Shown piece by piece: positions 5,324-9,300 of a stretch of DNA of 9,300 nucleotides. Source of the stretch: UMGS363 sp051891935 (lineage in GTDB: Bacteria > Bacillota > Clostridia > Oscillospirales > Ruminococcaceae). Each line of letters starts with the position of its first letter. Position 1 is the stretch's first letter. The notes below the pieces were generated by a model. The model ran no database searches, was not told where the DNA came from, and saw only the letters and a list, made by a program, of their open reading frames with translations. A program made the translations under genes and the position numbers. Location: the NCBI GenBank assembly GCA_051891935.1, contig JBJFFR010000132.1, positions 1-9,300 on the forward strand, written 5' to 3'.

Positions 5324-5554
5324 ATGAATAAAACAGTTACGTTGCGCAATAACCGTTCTGTTACTGTCATTTCTTCAAACACACCAAACGATGGTATCTC
5401 CAAAAGTGATGCGGAAATGGATAAAAGGGCAAGAGAAGCTGTAAGATCGGCAATCAACAAAGCCGTTATCTGCAAAAAGCCGATTGCAAAGTATGACAAA
5501 GTTAATAAAAGAGCATATATAGAAACCGCTGACGGAGAGAGAAAATATGTCTGA
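5324..5554 (+). CDS. Putative antitoxin of the zeta-type toxin
   Basis: This 76-residue basic protein (start MNKTVTLRNNRS, end KRAYIETADGERKYV) opens the operon behind a strong promoter and AGGAGG. It overlaps the downstream toxin gene by 8 bases (ATGTCTGA), so the two are translationally coupled with the antitoxin first, as is usual in toxin-antitoxin pairs. The C-terminal pattern KPIAKYD, a short spacer and a KRAYIE strand resembles small proteins seen beside zeta-like kinases in other bacteria. It does not look like the three-helix epsilon antitoxin of the streptococcal plasmid system, nor like PezA with its XRE domain. The function therefore rests on context. The predicted helical middle (AREAVRSAINKAV) could contact the kinase. 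Confidence 0.7.
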   Translation: MNKTVTLRNNRSVTVISSNTPNDGISKSDAEMDKRAREAVRSAINKAVICKKPIAKYDKVNKRAYIETADGERKYV

Positions 5555-6101
5555 ACGAAAACCGATGGTTCTTGTGCTTGCCGGCCCAAACGGCTCGGGT
5601 AAAAGCACTATCACACAATTCTTTGATATTGTCGGAAATTACACAAACGCTGATGATATGGTTGCATCAACGGGAATGAGCAACGAAGAAGCTGCTATTC
5701 TTGCTGACAAAATGAGGTATCGCTCCATTGAACAAAAGGAAGACCTCACTTTTGAAACTGTTCTTTCCTCGCATTATAAAATGGATATCCTTGAAAAAGC
5801 AAAATCAGAAGGATATTTCATAAAGTGTATTTTCGTACTCACGGTTGACCCCTCCGTCAATGTTGCACGAGTAGCCGCAAGGGTTGCTCTCGGCGGTCAT
5901 GATGTTGACGAATCGAAGATAAGAAGCAGGTATGAAAAATCTCTTGCAAACATCAAGAGATTAATGGAAATATGTGATATTCTCCACGTTTATGATAACA
6001 CGGTAGAGCCTGTGCGTATCATCAGAAAACATAAGGATGATATTTCAATATTCCCAAATGACCTTTGGTCTGTAGATAGGATACTGGAATTGATTTCCTG
6101 A
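5547..6101 (+). CDS. Zeta-type toxin kinase (UNAG kinase-like)
   Basis: The gene encodes a 184-residue P-loop kinase of the zeta toxin family. Studied zeta/PezT toxins phosphorylate UDP-N-acetylglucosamine and so block peptidoglycan synthesis; the substrate here is inferred. Walker A is GPNGSGKST at residues 13-21. NADD (34-37) matches the substrate-binding NAD motif. FETVLS (69-74) is the strand typical of these kinases. The arginine-rich lid follows as R108, R112, GGHDV (116-120), R126 and R128. At 184 residues it is a compact chromosomal type, shorter than the roughly 250-290 residues of plasmid zeta or PezT. All motifs are intact. It shares an 8-base overlap with the upstream antitoxin candidate and is followed by a strong terminator, giving a self-contained two-gene unit that may stabilise this island. 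Confidence 0.88.
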   Translation: MSERKPMVLVLAGPNGSGKSTITQFFDIVGNYTNADDMVASTGMSNEEAAILADKMRYRSIEQKEDLTFETVLSSHYKMDILEKAKSEGYFIKCIFVLTVDPSVNVARVAARVALGGHDVDESKIRSRYEKSLANIKRLMEICDILHVYDNTVEPVRIIRKHKDDISIFPNDLWSVDRILELIS

Positions 6102-6135
6102 TTTATATGCTATTCATCATTCTTAAATTATAACA

Positions 6136-6180
6136 CCTCCTATGATTTTTACTTTGGTAAATATATCATAGGAGGTTTTT
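6136..6180 (+). terminator. Rho-independent terminator of the toxin operon
   Basis: CCTCCTATGAT (6136-6146) pairs perfectly with ATCATAGGAGG (6165-6175), with further pairing of TTTAC and GTAAA inside, and is followed by five T residues (6176-6180). It lies 35 bases after the zeta stop codon. Confidence 0.9.
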
Positions 6181-6383
6181 ATTACAGCAGATGTGTTTTA
6201 TCAGATACTCATTCACATCACAACAGTACGAAAGTCAAAAATTAATGAGGATACTACTGCATCAAATATTGTCACTCCCCTGCGATCTCCGCAAAACCGG
6301 CCAAAATAACATTCTAATGCATGAGTTCATACATTGGTATTCTCTCCGACTTTTGCGAATGTTTTCAACATTATATTATAGAT

Positions 6384-6420
6384 TTGGTCAAGTAAGATTA
6401 TGCAAATCGTACTTGATCAA
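6384..6420. repeat. Imperfect 16-bp inverted repeat in a gene-free stretch
   Basis: TTGGTCAAGTAAGATT (6384-6399) pairs with AATCGTACTTGATCAA (6405-6420) with two mismatches, and TTTTG follows on the plus strand. It sits in the 6181-6452 spacer, where I find no credible gene: the plus-strand frame at 6191-6469 has no ribosome site and an unlikely composition. A second small palindrome, AGGTATTATACCT, lies near 6436. They could be operators or a weak terminator for the broken regulator at 6453. Confidence 0.5.
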
Positions 6421-6452
6421 TTTTGAAAATGTAAAGGTATTATACCTATTTT

Positions 6453-6728
6453 CTAATTTCTTGCCTTAATCAACAGCTCTCTGTTTATACGCAGACTTCT
6501 TTTTACAGAATTTGCCGTGTCAAATATTACCGATTTCTCATAACTGCTGCAATCAGAAAAGAGTTCACGCAATTCAGGTGAATAATCAGCATATTCAAGA
6601 TTTCCGCTTAGCAGTCTGTCAACAGTAACATTTAGGATATTTGCTATGTTCACAACTGTTTCAAGGCTAGCTTTACTCCTGCTTTAATCTATCAGAATCA
6701 GTTCCGATAAAACCTGATGAGGAAGATA
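6453..6728 (-). pseudogene. Broken XRE-family regulator
   Basis: The frame KASLETVVNIANILNVTVDR, followed by LL, matches the end of a Cro/C1-type (XRE) helix-turn-helix domain, which typically reads as an SxASLETL-like segment followed by a leucine-rich helix and DRLL. About 46 residues of C-terminal extension follow, to TAG at 6453-6455. Upstream, the same frame gives LPHQVLSELILID and then a TAA at 6684-6686. The turn and recognition helix normally found between these parts are missing, so there is both an internal deletion and a nonsense codon. A GTG at 6651-6653 could start a short peptide but has no reason to fold. The remnant is divergent from the ParB-like operon, and its 5' part abuts that operon's start, so it may once have regulated it. 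Confidence 0.7.
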
Positions 6729-6734
6729 TTTAAT

Positions 6735-7691
6735 ATGAATGAACATAAAAATCCAAAATTGCACTGCAATTCCGAATACAAACGATTATATCAACCAATA
6801 ACAAAACAAGAATATATAAGGCTTGAAACGGAACTAAAAGATTATAAGGGAATTATTAAAATCAAAACGTGGGCTAACACCGTATTATACGATTATGAAA
6901 AACTTGAAATCTGCCAAAAATACAATAAACCATACGAAGCTTCAAGGCTTTATGTACGTAATAGTGAGGAAGCATTGCTATGGTTATGCAAAAATCAACT
7001 TGGACGGACAGATTTAACAATAGAAATGCGAAGATATTTAATTGGTAAACGATATCTATATGAAAAAATTATCGATGCTCATACCATATCTGAACATCGT
7101 GCCTCAAACAGCTCAAAAGGAACTCATAGAATAAATAAATCTCAATATGAGTACCTGACAATGAAAACACAGGAACGTTTGGCAAAGGAGTACAATTTCT
7201 CTTACTCGACAATTTGTAAGTACGCTATATTTGCCGAAGCGCTGGATATTATCTATGACGTTTCCGTTCAATTAGCCTCTGATATCATGTATGGTTATAT
7301 AAAAATATCACAAGAAAACGTTGCTGAAATTGCAAGATTGCCGGAAAAGGAGATAAAAAGTATGTCTGAACAGCTATTAACCACAAAAAATGGTCGTGCT
7401 ACCTTCTCAAATTCACGGAAGTTGTTGACAAAACTACTCCCAAGCGAAAAAGAAGAAACATCTTTATTAAAACCTATTACAATAAAGGATATGCCCGAAT
7501 ACGATCCGGATGCTGAAATTGCGAGCCTTACGCTTACAATTCCTTCGTGGATAAGTTCTATGAAACGTGTCTGTAATGTCAGCGATATGAGCAAAGTCAG
7601 CAGTACAGCAAAAGCAAAACTGCTAAATGAGCTTGAAAAACTCGGCAATGCAACATTTGAAATGTTTGAAACTTTGAAGGAGAAAGAATAA
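6735..7691 (+). CDS. ParB-like protein 1 (HTH-containing, degenerate nucleotide motif)
   Basis: This protein of about 318 residues has the plan of clostridial ParB-like proteins. An N-terminal ParB/sulfiredoxin-like domain includes EICQKYNKPYEA, SEEALLWLCKNQLGR (77-91) and RRYLIGKRY. A helix-turn-helix follows around residues 145-170 (ERLAKEYNFSYSTICKYA), then a helix with KISQENVAEIARL. In relatives the first strand pair carries a DGHNRY-like motif just before the EICQ segment. Here that position reads YDYEKL, so the residues linked to CTP or nuclease chemistry seem lost, and it may act only as a DNA-binding partner. The start is set at ATG 6735 because AGGAAG (6720-6725) lies 9 bases upstream; the ATG at 6717 lacks a site. 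Its TAA overlaps the next ATG by one base. No parA is in view, so chromosome or plasmid partition is not supported. Confidence 0.72.
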   Translation: MNEHKNPKLHCNSEYKRLYQPITKQEYIRLETELKDYKGIIKIKTWANTVLYDYEKLEICQKYNKPYEASRLYVRNSEEALLWLCKNQLGRTDLTIEMRRYLIGKRYLYEKIIDAHTISEHRASNSSKGTHRINKSQYEYLTMKTQERLAKEYNFSYSTICKYAIFAEALDIIYDVSVQLASDIMYGYIKISQENVAEIARLPEKEIKSMSEQLLTTKNGRATFSNSRKLLTKLLPSEKEETSLLKPITIKDMPEYDPDAEIASLTLTIPSWISSMKRVCNVSDMSKVSSTAKAKLLNELEKLGNATFEMFETLKEKE

Positions 7692-8578
7692 TGTTAGATA
7701 AAGATTACAGTAGATTTGTTCCCAATGTCCATTTTGAACAGATACCGATCAAAAACCTTGTTTCCAATCAGGAATATCAGCGCAATCTATCACAAAGCCA
7801 CATTGAACGTGCCGCCAAAAACTTTGATCTTTATCAAATAAATCCCGTAAAAGTTAGCAGACGTGACGGAATCAATTATGTATTCAACGGACAGCACACC
7901 ATAGAAATTGTTGCAATGGTGTCTGAATCAAGAGATACTCCCGTATGGTGCATGGTTTATGATGATATGGACTATAACATAGAAGCCGATGTTTTTGCTA
8001 ATCAGCAGAAATATGTAAAATCTCTTGTTCCATATGAAATATTTAAAGCAAACCTTGAAGCCGGAAACGATAAACAAATAATGATAAAGTCACTGGTTGA
8101 ATCCTATGGATTAACAATAGGCCCTGCAAAGGGTCCGGGGGTTATCTGTGCCGTATCTTCTTTGGAATATATTTTTGATACTTGGGGATTCCACGTTCTT
8201 GACAGGACTTTACGTCTGTGCATAGGAACTTGGGAGGGAGAAACAAATTCTCTTTCTTCCAATATTCTTAAAGGAATAGCAAAACTTATAGTTGCCTTTG
8301 GAGAAAAAATGCGTGATGATATTTTTAAAGAAAAAGTTGGGGCATATTCAGCAAAAGATATTATACGCACAGCAAAAGAACGACGTGCAGGTACGCTCGG
8401 ATATGCTGAAGCAATGCTCATAGCATACAATAAAAAGATGAAATATCCGCTTAGATGGAGTAATCTTTACACCAATCAGAAAGTCAAAGAAACAATAGCT
8501 GCTATTGAAATTGATGTTATGAGGGCAGAAGAGGAAGATAATGATAAACCCAGTTTTTTTGATAATGAAACGCTATAA
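7691..8578 (+). CDS. ParB-like protein 2 (ParB/sulfiredoxin-domain)
   Basis: This 295-residue protein starts at an ATG overlapping the previous stop (TAATG), with AAGGAG at 7677-7682. Its N-terminal 130 residues look like a ParB/sulfiredoxin-type domain: IPIKNLVSNQEYQRNLS (18-34), NPVKVSRRDG, then YVFNGQHTIEIV with GQHT at 67-70 in place of the usual GxHR, followed by VFANQQKYVKSL and a conserved PYEIFKANLEAG. The C-terminal half is helical and ends in an acidic tail. This resembles the ParB-like proteins (DUF6551-type) found in Firmicutes mobile elements, whose function is not established. The tight coupling with ParB-like protein 1 suggests the pair works as a complex, one partner carrying the HTH and the other the more intact catalytic-type fold. 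No internal stops are present. Confidence 0.72.
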   Translation: MLDKDYSRFVPNVHFEQIPIKNLVSNQEYQRNLSQSHIERAAKNFDLYQINPVKVSRRDGINYVFNGQHTIEIVAMVSESRDTPVWCMVYDDMDYNIEADVFANQQKYVKSLVPYEIFKANLEAGNDKQIMIKSLVESYGLTIGPAKGPGVICAVSSLEYIFDTWGFHVLDRTLRLCIGTWEGETNSLSSNILKGIAKLIVAFGEKMRDDIFKEKVGAYSAKDIIRTAKERRAGTLGYAEAMLIAYNKKMKYPLRWSNLYTNQKVKETIAAIEIDVMRAEEEDNDKPSFFDNETL

Positions 8579-8638
8579 TTTATGGAAATCACAGAAAAGC
8601 ATTAATCTCTTGAATATATTGCTAAAGAATCTCGTTGA

Positions 8639-8725
8639 TTAATACATATAAAACAGTTTAGCATGCACTATGTCGGTAGCGTTTTCCGTTATTGCAGGAA
8701 AATCTTCAACATATTCATTTTTATT
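8639..8725 (-). pseudogene. Short remnant of a possible secreted protein
   Basis: The minus-strand frame reads NEYVEDFPAITENATDIVHA and then KLFYMY before TAA at 8639-8641. Composition and codon use look protein-like, and a pattern of a helix followed by ADxIVxAKV is common in small extracellular proteins of Clostridia. There is no start codon in frame and the piece is under 30 codons. It lies directly after the sigma-factor fragment but in another frame. I cannot name a family. Confidence 0.3.
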
Positions 8726-8888
8726 TTTGAATCAAACCTTTTTTACAGCGCCTTTTGGGAGGAATACTGTTCCATGCACTAAAATATGTATCGTTTACGC
8801 ATTCTTCGCTTTTGCAGTTATCTGAAAGAATGTCATAAGCGATATAATAGCATTCACCGCCATAATTTTCCTTTTTGAAAAAGCCCGC
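8721..8888 (-). pseudogene. ECF sigma factor fragment (region 2)
   Basis: The open minus-strand frame between TGA (8889-8891) and TAA (8721-8723) reads ENYGGECYYIAYDILS, then EECVNDTYFSAWNSIPPKR. This matches region 2 of ECF-type RNA polymerase sigma factors of Clostridia, where the segment AxxIL, about eight residues, then EECVNDTYxxxWNxIPP is highly conserved and contributes to core and -10 recognition. After IPPKR the similarity ends and the frame stops 10 residues later. The family's first 25 or so residues and all of region 4 are missing. It cannot be functional. Confidence 0.78.
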
Positions 8889-8919
8889 TCATTCCGTCCA
8901 AAACACAGAATTTATTTTT

Positions 8920-9016
8920 TTATTCCCCATCACCATAAACCACGTTCTCATTTCCAAGCTTGACTCTGTTCCCATCCATTACCTTAACAATCACTTTTCC
9001 ACGTTTCCCTAATTCA
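8920..9016 (-). pseudogene. Frameshifted C-terminal extension of the partial gene
   Basis: In the frame one base off from the partial gene at 9014-9300, an open, protein-like stretch reads GELGKRGKVIVKVMDGNRVK, then LGNENVVYGDGE, to TAA at 8920-8922. It would be reached by losing one base of the C4 run at 9017-9020, which is G4 on the coding strand. So the annotated stop at 9014 may be a recent slip or a sequencing error, and the real protein would be about 31 residues longer. Alternatively it is an unrelated remnant. Confidence 0.4.
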
Positions 9017-9300
9017 CCCCTCAACAATAGAAGTTATCCAAACTTCCCCGTCCTCATTTACGGAAATAACTATCTCATAAACATTCTCACCGTTTTTGAA
9101 CGGCGCAGGGTCAAGGCTGTTTGAATTGAATGAAAGCTTGTATGTCCTGCTTGTTTCGTCCTCACCGATCTTGACATAATTAACATCGGATATGACGCTC
9201 AAGGATTTAAATATCTTCCAGTCGGACGGCGAACCAAGTCCATTGTTTTCATCGACAAACGCAGACAATGCCGCCGTGCTGTGTTCCATACCGTCAAGCA
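9014..9300 (-). CDS. Unidentified protein, C-terminal part only
   Basis: The frame is open to the window edge, so this is the last 94 or so residues of a longer gene. The ATG at 9287-9289 is internal, since the codons before it (LDG) are also open. The sequence has helical then beta-strand character: DWKIFKSLSVISDVNYVKIG, later NVYEIVISVNEDGEVWITSI. That alternation of short strands is like the small alpha-beta domains at the ends of extracellular lipoproteins. No cysteine or membrane segment is visible. I do not recognise a family. It stops at TGA 9014-9016, possibly prematurely because of a shift in a G4 run, and the next DNA downstream holds sigma factor debris. Confidence 0.6.
   Translation of the reverse strand, partial: LDGMEHSTAALSAFVDENNGLGSPSDWKIFKSLSVISDVNYVKIGEDETSRTYKLSFNSNSLDPAPFKNGENVYEIVISVNEDGEVWITSIVEG

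Noticed and set aside
5221..5614. Minus-strand frames of 79 and 122 codons
   Set aside because: They are antisense to the zeta operon, whose promoter, ribosome sites and overlap are far better supported.
6191..6469. Plus-strand 92-codon frame
   Set aside because: No ribosome site, unlikely amino acid composition, and it spans the inverted repeat.
7295..8430. Minus-strand frames opposite the ParB-like genes
   Set aside because: Serine- and isoleucine-rich shadows of the plus-strand genes, with no start signals.

Overview
The window looks like an accessory, transposon-scarred stretch of a low-GC Clostridia genome. An Oscillospiraceae/Ruminococcus-like gut or rumen bacterium is my inference. 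It rests on AT-rich DNA with AGGAGG ribosome sites and near-consensus TTGACA/TATAAT promoters, an AbrB/SpoVT-type regulator fragment, a zeta-toxin pair, and ISAs1 and IS630 transposase remnants. No rRNA, tRNA or CRISPR array was seen.

Layout. Positions 1-300 hold two adjacent miniature inverted-repeat elements (A1 at 3-194, B at 198-297), separated and flanked by TTA. Next, on the minus strand, come a gene remnant (200-424), an intact family 2 glycosyltransferase (434-1396), and a purine-rich tandem repeat inside an open frame with no obvious start (1399-1584). These are followed by a 27-codon ORF (1757-1840) and a 498-residue protein joining N-terminal helix-turn-helix segments to a PRiA4_ORF3-like domain (1887-3383). 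That gene has a consensus promoter bracketed by two identical 14-bp repeats.

From 3565 to 5219 is a plus-strand junkyard. An ISAs1-type transposase N-terminus has lost its ATG and is split by a third miniature element, A2 (3725-3881). It runs into an IS630-type transposase core with an internal stop, which is fused in frame to the C-terminal half of a PP2C-type phosphatase. A truncated AbrB-like gene follows. Positions 5244-6180 form a compact, intact transcription unit: promoter, small antitoxin candidate, zeta-type kinase toxin, strong terminator.

After a 270-bp stretch with no recognised gene and a broken XRE-type regulator (minus strand), two translationally coupled ParB-like genes (6735-8578, plus) make the second intact unit. 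The last 700 bp carry minus-strand debris (a secreted-protein-like remnant and an ECF sigma factor fragment) and a partial unidentified gene leaving the window, with a possible one-base frameshift near its end.

The most promising leads are three. (1) The miniature elements form two families sharing the TACTAA end, TTA target duplications, the 9-mer AAGCCGACA and the hexamer CGCAGA, with hairpin arms that change in sequence but keep pairing. (2) The ParB-like gene pair has no parA, and its first protein has lost the usual DGHNR-type motif. (3) The HTH/PRiA4_ORF3 gene has an apparent self-operator.
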